A DNA stretch of 64,000 nucleotides from positions 84,664 to 148,663 of the forward strand of contig NZ_AOIS01000057.1 in NCBI RefSeq assembly GCF_000337495.1, given 5' to 3'. The translations under genes were made by a program, and so were the position numbers. Each line of letters opens with the position of its first letter. The stretch's first letter is position 1. Under the pieces are notes generated by a model. It ran no database searches. It had not been told where the DNA came from and saw nothing but the letters and a program-made list of their open reading frames with translations. This document shows, in pieces, positions 18,391 to 27,762 of this stretch. The DNA comes from Haloterrigena salina JCM 13891. Its GTDB lineage: Archaea; Halobacteriota; Halobacteria; Halobacteriales; Natrialbaceae.

Positions 18391-19494
18391 TTATCTGGAG
18401 AGGGGCGTCGGCAACTCGAGGCGCAGCTCCTCGTCGACGGCCGCGTACTCCGCGGTGGGCCACGAGCCGGTATCGGTGACCACGTCGACGTCAGTCGGCG
18501 AGATCAGGGCGGTGTCCTCGGTCTTCGCCCCCTGGACGGTCGGGTTCCATGCGTACGGTGCGGGCGCTTCGACGGGCGCGTCGTCTTCCGGTGTTGCGAT
18601 CCACTCCCGGCTCTCGAACCCGATCGAGCCGCCCTGGTGGTGGTGGTGCCACTCGCCCTCCCAGCCGACGGCCGCGTACGCCCGCTCGATCGCGGCGAAG
18701 ACGTCGCTGGCGGTGCCGTCGTCGGCCGTCGCAGCGTCCCGCGTCGCCGCCATCGCCGTCGCCGCGACGCGGCTCGCGTCGTCGTGGCGCTCGCGCAGCC
18801 ACGAGGGCGCGTCGAAGTTGACGGTTCGAGTGACGGCGATGTTGACGCCGCGCTCGACCGCGACGACGGTGAGCAGCGCGTAGTCGCCAAGCGGCTCGTC
18901 CGTCGGCGTGAAGTGACGGTGGCGCTGGGAGCGCTCGGCGCCGCCGACGAGGACGACGGGCGACTCGAGGCCCCGCTCCCAGAGTTCGTCCCGAAGGCGT
19001 CCCGCCGCGGTGCGCTCGGTGTCGTCCGGCGAGATCTCGCGGGCGACCGTTTCGACAGCGTCGGCGGTGGCTCGGCCGGCCCGCTCGAGGACCTGTCGGT
19101 CGCGATCGGTAAAGGGAAGCCGCAGCTGCGAGGCGTCGATCGACTCGAGCCCCGGCACCGTCGGGACGTCCGCACCGGCTCCGTCGCCGCTCGCACGTGC
19201 CACCGCCTCACCGAGCGAGGACTCGTGCCAGTCGAACGTCTCCACGGGCACTCCCGACGGGAGCTCCTCCTCGCGGAATCGATCGGCCTCGTTGTTCGAC
19301 GTGAGCGCTCGCACCGCGTCGCCGTCGTAGCCGAGCGCGGCCACGCCGACGTCGGCCGCGCGATCGACGGTCGAGTTCCTGCCGTCGGTCAGCCACGCGA
19401 AGTTCGCCGGCCTGAGGAACCAGAGTTCGGACAGTTCCCGCTCGGTCATGTACTCGTCTAGGCGCGTCAGTTTCTGATCGCGTACCGCCGTCAT
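18391..19494 (-). CDS. M24 'pita-bread' family protein with degenerate metal site
   Basis: A 367-residue protein with the two-domain layout of Xaa-Pro aminopeptidase/creatinase. An N-terminal creatinase-like domain (YMTERELSELWFLRPANFAWLTDGR) is followed by a C-terminal pita-bread domain. The segment where M24 metallopeptidases carry two Asp ligands reads LTVVAVERGVNIAVTRTV, so both Asp positions appear to be Val and Ala. A His-rich HHHHQGGSIGF motif and the C-terminal TED are retained. A metal-dependent peptidase activity is therefore doubtful; a creatinase-like, metal-free C-N hydrolase or a binding protein is possible. It lies between the importer operon and GH2, and its role in sugar use is unknown. 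Confidence 0.78.
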   Translation of the reverse strand: MTAVRDQKLTRLDEYMTERELSELWFLRPANFAWLTDGRNSTVDRAADVGVAALGYDGDAVRALTSNNEADRFREEELPSGVPVETFDWHESSLGEAVARASGDGAGADVPTVPGLESIDASQLRLPFTDRDRQVLERAGRATADAVETVAREISPDDTERTAAGRLRDELWERGLESPVVLVGGAERSQRHRHFTPTDEPLGDYALLTVVAVERGVNIAVTRTVNFDAPSWLRERHDDASRVAATAMAATRDAATADDGTASDVFAAIERAYAAVGWEGEWHHHHQGGSIGFESREWIATPEDDAPVEAPAPYAWNPTVQGAKTEDTALISPTDVDVVTDTGSWPTAEYAAVDEELRLELPTPLSR

Positions 19495-19773
19495 ATCCCT
19501 CGCAACGAGGGGCGGCCAATAAATCGTTGCGGATACAACTCGTTCGGGCCGCGGTCGACCAATCGGCCTCGAGGACGTACTGCGGGCCTGATCCGATCGC
19601 GATACCGCGGCTTCTCAGTACGGACGGCGGAGGAAGAGATATATGTGACCGTGGCGCAAACGATTATCGTGAATGATAGATTGTAACACGCGGTCCTCCC
19701 GGTGGACGAACTGCCCGCCCGAGCGTCGGATAACCACCCGCAGCCGGTTCGATAGTACGGACGCAGACCACCG

Positions 19774-22449
19774 ATGACAGCTAGTTACCGGGAAACGAGA
19801 ACGCTAAACGGACCGTGGGAGTTCGTCACCGACCCGACGTCCGACGGACGCGCCGATAACTGGGACGCTCCGGACGCGACCTGGCCCGATCGGCGTTGCA
19901 CCGTCGACGTCCCCCACAGCTGGCAAGAGCGCGACGAGTACCGCGAGTACACCGGGACCGCCTGGTACCGCCGGTACACTGACCTTCCGCAACCCGACGG
20001 CGATCGAACGATCCTCCGGTTCGGCGCCGTCGACTACGAGGCGACGGTGTGGGTAAACGGCGAGCGAGTCGGGAAGCACCGCGGCGGCTATCTGCCCTTC
20101 GAGCTGGATATCACGGAGGCGGTGACCGACGGCGAGGACGCGATCGTCGTCGCGGTGACCGATCCCGACGATATCAGCGAGATCCCCCACGGCAAGCAGG
20201 GTGCACCGTGGTACCAGCGCGTCAGCGGGATCTGGCAGGACGTGACGGTGGCGACCGTCCCGACGCGGCGTGTCACCGACGTTCGCGCGACGCCGAATCT
20301 CGACGACGACACGGTACGGATCGATCTCGAGGCGGCGCCCGAGGACGCGGCCGACCTGACCGCCGCCGTGACGATCGAACGAGACGGAGCGGTAGTCGCG
20401 AGATCGAAGGTCGACGTAGACACGGGTTCGGGAACCGCGGTGCTGGCCATCGACGACCCCGAGTACTGGACGCCGGAGACGCCGGCGCTGTACGACATCG
20501 CCGTGGAACTGTCCCGCGACGGCGCGGTCGTCGATCGGTACGAGGACTACTTCGGCATGCGGAGCGTCGAGTCCCGCGACGGTCGCCTGTACCTCAACGG
20601 CGACCCGTTCTCCGTGCGAGGGGCGCTCGATCAGGGATATTACCCGGAGACGCTGTACCGGCTGTTCGACGACGACCTGTTCGAAGCCGAGATCCGCACG
20701 GCGAAGGACCTCGGGTTCAACCTGCTTCGCAAACACATCAAGCCGGCCCACCCCGACTTTCTGGAACTCGCGGACCGGCTCGGCCTCCTCGTCTGGGAGG
20801 AGCCCGCGAACCCGACGGTGCACACCGATCGCTCGAGGCGGGAGGTCCGCGAGCAGATCCGCGGCCTGATCGATCGGGACTACAATCGGCCCAGCGTGAT
20901 CGTCTGGAGCCTCTACAACGAGGAGTGGGGGATCGGGAACCCACAGGGGCTCGACGACGAGACGTCGTTGTGGGAGGACGAAGCGAAACAGCGGTACCTC
21001 GCAGAGCTCTACGAATCGACCCGGGAACGGGATCCCACGCGGCTCGTCTGCGACAACTCCGGCTGGGCCCACGTCGCGACCGACGTGAACGACTACCACC
21101 GGTACTTCGTCAGCCCGGACCGCGCGGCCGCGTGGGAAGACGACCTCGAGTCGATGGCGTCCGCGCCGGCGGACAACTACGGCGCGACGGAGACCGATCC
21201 AGTGGACGCGCCCCGAATCGTCTCCGAGTTCGGAACGTGGGGGATGTGCGATCTGCCGGCGATCGAGGAGTACTACGGCGGCGAACCGCCGTGGTTCGAC
21301 TACGAGTTCTTCGACGACCCGATCAAGCGTCCCGCAGGTGCGTACGATCGGTTCGAGGAATCGGCCCTCTCGGACGTCTTCGACGATTGGTCGGCGATGG
21401 CCGAGGCCTGGCAGCGTCGCGAGTTCCGCTCGATCAAGGACGTCATCGAACGGATGCGCGCCCGCGAGGACGTCGACGGATACGTACTCACGGAGCTCTC
21501 CGACATCGAGTGGGAGTTCAACGGAGTCCTGGACTACCGCCGCGAGGAGAAGGCATTCCACGACGATTTCGCTCGGATAAACGACGCGGTCCTCGTCAGC
21601 GTCGAGCCGAACGCTCACGCCATCGCGTCGGGCGGGACGCTGACCGCCGACGTAGTCGTCAGCAACGACACCACCGGCCCCGTTGAGGGGCCGCTCGAGT
21701 GGTCGGTCTTCGGAGAATCGGACACGGTCGACGTGGCACTCGACGGGTTCGGCGTCGAACGCATCGAAAACGCGATTGAGATCGATGTTCCGACCGTCGA
21801 CGGCGTCCGCGAGGACGAACTGACGGTCTCGCTGCCGAGCGCGCCGACGAACAGGGAATCGATCACCGTCGTTCCCGACGCCGACCCCAGCGTCGACGGC
21901 GAGACGACGGTGTACACCGACGCCGAGGGGCTCGTTTCTGGACTGTCCGAAACCGGCTTCGAGGTCGCATCGAGCCTCGACGAGACCGTCGACGTGGCGC
22001 TGGTAATCCGTCCCGACGCCGCTGTTCGAGCGTACGTCGAAAGCGGTGGAACCGCCGTGGTCCTCCCCGACGAGAGCGGCCATATGGCGGACGAGGAGTT
22101 CTTCGAGTACCGAAGTTTGCCGGAGACGGAGAGCTGGAACCTCGTGGCGTCGCTGTTCTACTGCGCCGACGAGACCCTCGCCGAGTACGTGGGTACCGTC
22201 CCCGGCTGGGAACTGGACGGGCTCTACCCCTACGACGTGGTCGCCGACGTCTCGCCGGACGAGGTGTCGATCGGCTACGTCGAAGGCTGGATTGCAAACC
22301 GATCGGCGGCGGTCGCCGTTCGCGAGGTCGGCGACGGCCGCGTCGGTGCGTTCACGTTCCGGATCACGGACGCGTACGGCGCACAGCCCGTCGGGACGGC
22401 GACTCTCGCCGCACTCCTCGAGGACCTCGCGGCCGAGGAGCGCAGCTGA
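19774..22449 (+). CDS. GH2 family glycosidase (beta-galactosidase/glucuronidase type)
   Basis: An 891-residue GH2 enzyme. An N-terminal sugar-binding jelly roll (VPHSWQE, TAWYRR, VWVNGERVGKHRGGYLPFE) is followed by an immunoglobulin-like domain and a TIM barrel. The acid/base Glu is E383 in VWSLYNEEWG, and the likely nucleophile is E485 in VSEFGTWG. The C-terminal roughly 280 residues are extra beta-rich domains. No signal peptide is seen, so it acts in the cytoplasm on imported oligosaccharides. Beta-galactosidase, beta-glucuronidase or arabinopyranosidase activity cannot be separated by sequence inspection alone. It lies beside the GH93-like and GH51 genes. Confidence 0.92.
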   Translation: MTASYRETRTLNGPWEFVTDPTSDGRADNWDAPDATWPDRRCTVDVPHSWQERDEYREYTGTAWYRRYTDLPQPDGDRTILRFGAVDYEATVWVNGERVGKHRGGYLPFELDITEAVTDGEDAIVVAVTDPDDISEIPHGKQGAPWYQRVSGIWQDVTVATVPTRRVTDVRATPNLDDDTVRIDLEAAPEDAADLTAAVTIERDGAVVARSKVDVDTGSGTAVLAIDDPEYWTPETPALYDIAVELSRDGAVVDRYEDYFGMRSVESRDGRLYLNGDPFSVRGALDQGYYPETLYRLFDDDLFEAEIRTAKDLGFNLLRKHIKPAHPDFLELADRLGLLVWEEPANPTVHTDRSRREVREQIRGLIDRDYNRPSVIVWSLYNEEWGIGNPQGLDDETSLWEDEAKQRYLAELYESTRERDPTRLVCDNSGWAHVATDVNDYHRYFVSPDRAAAWEDDLESMASAPADNYGATETDPVDAPRIVSEFGTWGMCDLPAIEEYYGGEPPWFDYEFFDDPIKRPAGAYDRFEESALSDVFDDWSAMAEAWQRREFRSIKDVIERMRAREDVDGYVLTELSDIEWEFNGVLDYRREEKAFHDDFARINDAVLVSVEPNAHAIASGGTLTADVVVSNDTTGPVEGPLEWSVFGESDTVDVALDGFGVERIENAIEIDVPTVDGVREDELTVSLPSAPTNRESITVVPDADPSVDGETTVYTDAEGLVSGLSETGFEVASSLDETVDVALVIRPDAAVRAYVESGGTAVVLPDESGHMADEEFFEYRSLPETESWNLVASLFYCADETLAEYVGTVPGWELDGLYPYDVVADVSPDEVSIGYVEGWIANRSAAVAVREVGDGRVGAFTFRITDAYGAQPVGTATLAALLEDLAAEERS

Positions 22450-22489
22450 GGCCGCCCCTGTTTCCGTTCTAACCCCGAACGCTCGAGCG

Positions 22490-23647
22490 TCAGAGCTCGA
22501 GCGACTCGGCGGCGTAGCTGATCTCGCAGTGTTCGCCCTCGACGGACGTCGAGGTCAGCTGCAGGAGCCGGTCGCCGTCCGGCGACGGCAGTAACGGCGT
22601 CGTCCACCCAACCGTCTCGTGGCCGACGTCGATCGCATCCTCGAACCGGAGCGGCGCGGACACAGCCTCCCACGAGTCGAATTCGGAGAAATCGGTCGTT
22701 GCGAGGAGCGTCCGGCCGCTTCCAGGAGCCTGGTTCCCATCCGAATCGCGCAGCGTCTTCCCCGAGACGAGCACGGTCCCCTCGTCGCCGCCGGCAGGCG
22801 TCCACGTGATGTAGGGACCGTTCGTAAGCTGGTACCCCTCTTCCGTCCGCACCGGGGAGCCGATATCGGCCGGATCGCCCCAGTCGCGGCCGTCCGGCGA
22901 CGTCTTGAGGAAGATCCCGCCCCCGTACTCCGGCCCGACGATCTCGAAGACCATCGCGTAGCGGCCGTCGGGGAGTTTCGTCACGACGGGCATGCCCGGG
23001 CGCTGCTCGCCGTCGGGTATCGCCGCGTCGAACGTCTCCTCGCCCCACGTTCGGCCGCCGTCGCCGGAGACGCGGTGGCCGACGAGTTGGTTGTACCCCT
23101 CCTCGCGGTGGCGTTCGTCGGCGAAGTAGCAGACGAGGTCCCCGTCGGCGTCGATCGCGAACTCGGGCTCCCAGACCGGCGTCGCGCCGACCCGCGGGAC
23201 GGCTTTCCCGCCCGTCGCGACCGTGCTCACGTACGACCAGTTCCGGCCGCCGTCCTCGCTCGCGTAGACGTCGATTTTCGTCCGCGATCGGTCCTCCGGG
23301 ATGGCGTTCCCCGCGGCCAGTATCGTCCCCGCCGACCAGGGTCCGATCGACTCGGGGAGTTCGAACAGCGTCGGCTGAAACCGGAGCCCCCACCCGTTCT
23401 GCGTGTCGCGGATCGCGGAGAACCGCGACCACGTTCGACCGCCGTCTTCGCTGCGGTAGAGCGGGAAGTACGGCTGCCCCGACTCGTCGTCGCCGGTCCC
23501 GTACTGCTCGAAGGTCGCGAGCAGCGTCTCGCCCTCGGCGCCGTCGCAGTCCAAGCGAACGACGCGAGGGTACATCGCGCCGGCGCCGGGAGCGTCCGGC
23601 GGTGGCGTGTAGAGCGCGTTCTCAGTTCGGTCCCCGTCGGTCGTCAT
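22490..23647 (-). CDS. Non-exported BNR-repeat GH93-like hydrolase
   Basis: A 385-residue paralogue of 12050-13381. It shares MYPRVVRL, LLATFEQY, YFPLYRSEDGGRTWS, WGLRFQPTLFELPE and AGNAIPED. Asp boxes recur as SEDGGRNWS, SGDGGRTWG and SPDGRDWG, and both proteins end with a similar EHCEI/DLCEI segment. It begins at the mature-domain motif LYTPPPDAPGAGAMYP without any Tat or Sec leader, so it should be cytoplasmic. A GH93-like exo-arabinanase or other exo-glycosidase on imported oligosaccharides is the best guess. It converges on GH2 with a 40-base gap. Confidence 0.76.
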   Translation of the reverse strand: MTTDGDRTENALYTPPPDAPGAGAMYPRVVRLDCDGAEGETLLATFEQYGTGDDESGQPYFPLYRSEDGGRTWSRFSAIRDTQNGWGLRFQPTLFELPESIGPWSAGTILAAGNAIPEDRSRTKIDVYASEDGGRNWSYVSTVATGGKAVPRVGATPVWEPEFAIDADGDLVCYFADERHREEGYNQLVGHRVSGDGGRTWGEETFDAAIPDGEQRPGMPVVTKLPDGRYAMVFEIVGPEYGGGIFLKTSPDGRDWGDPADIGSPVRTEEGYQLTNGPYITWTPAGGDEGTVLVSGKTLRDSDGNQAPGSGRTLLATTDFSEFDSWEAVSAPLRFEDAIDVGHETVGWTTPLLPSPDGDRLLQLTSTSVEGEHCEISYAAESLEL

Positions 23648-23851
23648 CTGGTTCCCACCCGTCCCCTCGCAGTCGGTACTGCCGGATCGGTTCCGATCCG
23701 TTTACTCGGTTGACTCACGACATCTACATTCGTCTCCGATTACATAAATTCGCGTGATCTCGGCGACGGCTACCGACGATCGGGACTCGAGTCCGGGAGC
23801 CCTCGATCGGTCGAAGCAACAATTAAGTAACTGGTAACGACAGCATAGGAT

Positions 23852-24679
23852 ATGGGAAAAATTACGTACGACTTCTCCGACGAGACCGTGATCGTGACCG
23901 GCGGAACGTCCGGTATCGGCCGCGAAGTCGCTCGCCGATTCGGCGAGGCCGGCGCGACGGTGATCGTCGCGGACATCCGCGAAGAACCGAAGGAGGACGG
24001 CGAGTCGGCGCCGACCCACGAACTCGTCGAGGACAACGGCGGCCGAGCCGAGTTCGTCGAGACCGACGTCTCCGATCCGGAGGACGTCGGCGCGGTCGTC
24101 GAGGCCGCAAGGGAGTTCGGCGGCGTCGACGTGATGGTCAACAACGCCGGCATCTACCGCGAGGCGTCGCTCATCGAAACCGACGCCGACGCGTTCGATC
24201 AGGTGTTCGCGATCAACGTCCGCGGCGTCTTTGCCGGCTGTCGGGCGGCGGCTCGAGACATGCTCGACCGGGGGGAGCCGGGCTCGATCGTGAACACGGC
24301 CTCGATCAGCTCCGAGTACGCGCAGGTCGGCCACTCGATGTACGACGCCTCGAAGGGCGCGGTCATGATGCTCACCCGCGTCGCGGCACTCGAGCTCGCC
24401 CGCCACGACATCCGGGTCAACGCCGTCGCGCCGGGGATCATCGAAACGACGTTCGGCGCCGGCAACCCCGATTTCGACCGGGAGCTCGGCGACGGATTCA
24501 TCCTCAACGACGCGGAGCTCCCGGATCTCAACGCCCAGGAGATCGATCCCGAGATTCCGATGGGCCACATGGGGACTCCCGAAGACCTCGCGGGATCGTA
24601 CCTGTTCCTGGCCTCCGACGAGGCCGACTACATCACCGGCCACCTCCTGTACGTGGATGGCGGCTACCAGATCCTGTAA
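23852..24679 (+). CDS. SDR-family sugar/sugar-acid dehydrogenase
   Basis: A 275-residue classical SDR. It has a TGGTSGIG cofactor loop (about residues 17-24), an Asp-rich acidic loop after beta-2 (VADIREEP) favouring NAD, NNAG, catalytic Ser in ASISS, and YDASK for the Tyr-Lys pair. The C-terminal DGGY motif is present. It probably oxidises an aldose such as arabinose or galactose, or a deoxy-keto acid; the context is the arabinan locus. It is divergent from the GH93-like gene, 204 bases between starts, with an AT-rich box (TTAAGTAA) about 25-30 bases before the ATG. Confidence 0.88.
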   Translation: MGKITYDFSDETVIVTGGTSGIGREVARRFGEAGATVIVADIREEPKEDGESAPTHELVEDNGGRAEFVETDVSDPEDVGAVVEAAREFGGVDVMVNNAGIYREASLIETDADAFDQVFAINVRGVFAGCRAAARDMLDRGEPGSIVNTASISSEYAQVGHSMYDASKGAVMMLTRVAALELARHDIRVNAVAPGIIETTFGAGNPDFDRELGDGFILNDAELPDLNAQEIDPEIPMGHMGTPEDLAGSYLFLASDEADYITGHLLYVDGGYQIL

Positions 24680-24834
24680 TCGGTTCTTCTAGTCGATTCT
24701 GCGGACCGGAACGGGATTCCGAGCAGCCACCGTTCGCCGTCAGCCGAGGCGTGCGCCGTTCACAGGTCGTGTGACCCTCGGCCTCGAGACCAGGCTCCAT
24801 CGAGCAGGTCGGACAGTGACGGCCCGCGACCCAG

Positions 24835-27246
24835 TCACTTTCGGGGACGGCGATCGCACTCGTTACCGTTGAGCCCCGACCACACGCCGTCGTCGCCGAT
24901 CGTCGCGGGACGTCCGTGGTCGTTATCGACGAGTAACCGGACGACCGAGGCAGGGCCGACCTCGAGCGTGAGCGAGCCGTCACGGTCGACTGATTCGATG
25001 GCGGTGTCTACCGCGTAGACGTCCGGTTCCTCCCACGAGTCCTGGAAGTCGTGCGGAAGCGGTCGCTCGGACGCGGTCGCGCGGTGGCGGGTGATCGCCA
25101 CCGACTTGCCGGCGTACTTCTCGGGGAGGTCGATCGTGACCTCGCTGTGGGTCCGAAGGTTTCGGTTCGTGAGGAAGACGCACAGTTCCTTGCCGCGCTT
25201 GTTCTGCATAGCGGCGGCGTCAACGTAGGGAACGTCCTCCATGCGGTCGATGCGCGGGCCGGTGTCGGGAATGGTCCGGCCGGCACCGTCGACGTCGGCG
25301 TCGACCGCGTGCCACTCGGCGTTGGTCTCGAACACCGCCGAGTAGAGGCCGAACACCGATCCCGCCGGCGCCAGCGGGTTCGGATCCGGCGGCGACTCGG
25401 TGAACTCCGGCGGGAACATGCGCACGGGGACCCACGTCTGAGAGGCCTCGACGACGGTCTCGCTCTGGCGGATGAACGAGTTGAGCATGCCCGCGATGTA
25501 GGAGCCGCCCGGCATCGTCTCCGGGCCGGGATACGGAGCGTCCTCGTCGACCGACGGGAAGAGCCCGTACTCGCCGACGTTGATCCGGAAGTCCTCGATG
25601 CCCGCCTCGGCGGCTTCGGTGCTGAGTTCGTCCATCAGGACGCCGAACTGGGTCGGGAACATGACCAGCACCTCGTTGTAGTCGATGGCGTCCGCGTCGT
25701 TCTCGTCGAACCACGCGTCCCGTGCCTCCTGGTCCTCGATCCCCCAGTTGTAGCGGTGCAGGTCCAACCCGTCGAGGCGGTCGCCCGACTCCTCGAACAG
25801 CGTGCTGTTCCACTCAGCCGGGTCCGGCGTGTTCGCCTCGTCGTAGCCCGGATCCATCCCGTCCGCGAGGATCGTTATCGAGTCGTCGACCGCCATCATC
25901 GCGTCGTAGTACTCGTTGAACCCGATGCGCTCCTCGGAGCCGCTCGCGTACTCCGAGGGGTCGGCCGTGTGTCCGCGCTGCCACGGTCCCCATACCTCGT
26001 TGCCGACCTCCCAGTGTTCGACGTCGTACGGCGACGGATGGCCGTTCTCGGCGCGCAGTGCTCCCATCTCCGTGTCCGTCGACCCGTTACAGTACTCGAC
26101 CCAGTCGGCGGCGTCTTCGGGAAGGATCTGACGCTCCGAGGCCCACTCACCCGGATTATCCCACCAGCCGATGGTGAGCCGCGGCGTGAGATCGGCGATC
26201 TCGCATAGCTCGAGGTACTCGTCGAGGCCGAAGTAGTTCGGATCGACGCCGCCCCACGCGTGATTGAAGCGCATCGGCCGTTCGTCGAGCGGGCCGATCC
26301 CGTCGCGCCAGTTGTACTGGCTCGTGAAGTTCCCGCCCGGCCACTTCAGCCAGGTCGCGTTCTGCTCTCGCATCAGCTCGACGGTCGACGGGTTGAACTT
26401 CCCGTTGATCGCGTCGTCGGCCCCGAGCATGATCCAGTCGAGGTCGACGTGACCGCTTCCCTCAGCAGTGAACTCGAGGACGTACTCTCCGTAGGGGGTC
26501 TCGACGTCCGCGACCGATCCGGCGACGTATTGATCGCCGCTGGCCTCGGCCAGTTCGAGCGCGACCTCATGGCGGGTCCAGCCGTCGGTGACGTCGACGT
26601 CGGTGGTCGCGAGGGTCTCGCCGTCCAGCGTCGTGATGGCGGCGGTGACCGACTCGAGACCGTCGCCGCGCACCGAAAACGAGAGGTCGTAGCCCAGCGT
26701 GCGGAAGTCCGGGAGGACGATCTTCTGTGAGATCCCCCCGCGGGCGTCCTCGAGGGAGACCCGCTGGTAGTTCGTCGTATCGACGGCGGCGACGCCGCCC
26801 TCGCGCTGCTCGAAGGAGACGCCGGAGCCGTCAACGGGTTCCCACGGGAACGGGACGTTCTCGTGGCGGACGATCGAGTCGGGATCGAAGCGCGTCTTCG
26901 GCCCGAAGTGATCGTCTTCCGACCACGTTCTGGGATAGAACGAGTTGTTCTTGACGTGCTCGGAGTAGACGCCGGGGTAGATCGTGCCCGACTCGTAGTG
27001 CTCGCAGAGCCGGCCGAACAACTGGTCGGAAACCGCGTCTTCGGTTCGTTCCGAAAGATCCAGCGAGACGGTGTTCTGAATTCCCTCGCCGGACTCGGTG
27101 TGAGAATCGGCCGCCGCCGTTCCGGTCGCGGCACCGGCTACGACCATCGACTGGATCGTCAGGAAGCGTCGACGGGAGACGATCCCGCTACTGTCATCGG
27201 CGTCGGTACGACTGCCAGCGGACCTGTGGTTGTTACCACGAACCAT
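24835..27246 (-). CDS. GH51 alpha-L-arabinofuranosidase, Tat-exported
   Basis: An 803-residue secreted enzyme. A twin-Arg signal (SRRRFLTIQSMVVAGAATG, about residues 24-42) is followed by an N-terminal carbohydrate-binding-like beta domain (roughly residues 90-260). The GH51 TIM barrel has acid/base E417 in WEVGNEVWGPW and probable nucleophile E559 in NVGEYGLFP. A C-terminal beta domain ends with VVRLLVD. It releases arabinofuranose from arabinan or arabinoxylan side chains outside the cell. The start at 27246 (MVRGNNHRS) is preferred over 27267 because a TATA-like box at 27267-27278 then sits at the usual distance. It faces GH43 divergently. Confidence 0.92.
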   Translation of the reverse strand: MVRGNNHRSAGSRTDADDSSGIVSRRRFLTIQSMVVAGAATGTAAADSHTESGEGIQNTVSLDLSERTEDAVSDQLFGRLCEHYESGTIYPGVYSEHVKNNSFYPRTWSEDDHFGPKTRFDPDSIVRHENVPFPWEPVDGSGVSFEQREGGVAAVDTTNYQRVSLEDARGGISQKIVLPDFRTLGYDLSFSVRGDGLESVTAAITTLDGETLATTDVDVTDGWTRHEVALELAEASGDQYVAGSVADVETPYGEYVLEFTAEGSGHVDLDWIMLGADDAINGKFNPSTVELMREQNATWLKWPGGNFTSQYNWRDGIGPLDERPMRFNHAWGGVDPNYFGLDEYLELCEIADLTPRLTIGWWDNPGEWASERQILPEDAADWVEYCNGSTDTEMGALRAENGHPSPYDVEHWEVGNEVWGPWQRGHTADPSEYASGSEERIGFNEYYDAMMAVDDSITILADGMDPGYDEANTPDPAEWNSTLFEESGDRLDGLDLHRYNWGIEDQEARDAWFDENDADAIDYNEVLVMFPTQFGVLMDELSTEAAEAGIEDFRINVGEYGLFPSVDEDAPYPGPETMPGGSYIAGMLNSFIRQSETVVEASQTWVPVRMFPPEFTESPPDPNPLAPAGSVFGLYSAVFETNAEWHAVDADVDGAGRTIPDTGPRIDRMEDVPYVDAAAMQNKRGKELCVFLTNRNLRTHSEVTIDLPEKYAGKSVAITRHRATASERPLPHDFQDSWEEPDVYAVDTAIESVDRDGSLTLEVGPASVVRLLVDNDHGRPATIGDDGVWSGLNGNECDRRPRK

Positions 27247-27762
27247 GAAAACATTCTCCATTGCCATTCATTAAGTATTCTTCGAAAGTATCTGTTTTAG
27301 ATATCATCGGGAGAAATAGTATCGAAGATACACGTCTTTGCCGTCGGTTTCCATCGGTTGTACACCCCTTCCGGCTGCGTGTTCCGATGACTACCATACG
27401 TATTCTGAACAGTCAGCATGTGATTGAAATATTCGAGCCGAGTCGTGAAATTGATTCGTTCTATCGAACGCTGTTCTCTCCGTACCCGCGTCGCGGCGAT
27501 CGCGGTCGATCGAACGAAAAACGTCCCCTACGGCCGTCTAACCGACTGTGGGGCGAAACTAGCCGTTCTGAATTCGAGAGTGTTTCTCGAGGAGAGCGGA
27601 ACGTCGCCATCGGCCTGGCCGACGTCGACCGACTGAAGACGGTCGCAGATCGCCGCGAGGTCTGCGGATTTCGACGATGGACCGTCAGATCTCTCGTCAG
27701 TTCTCGTTGTCGATACTATGAACAAAAAATTATTATGGACAGGTTCGAATGCCTAGTCCTGC
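27247..27762. other. Divergent intergenic region GH51/GH43
   Basis: It contains the GH51 promoter (minus, about 27267-27278) and the GH43 promoter (plus, AT-rich run at 27724-27735, 28-39 bases before the ATG). ORFs inside are short and Arg/Ser-rich, with no recognisable domain. Confidence 0.5.

Noticed and set aside
19804-22083. 759-codon minus-strand ORF opposite GH2
   Set aside because: An antisense shadow typical of GC-rich haloarchaeal genes: Val/Asp/Arg/Gly-rich with no domain, while the plus strand has clear GH2 catalytic motifs.
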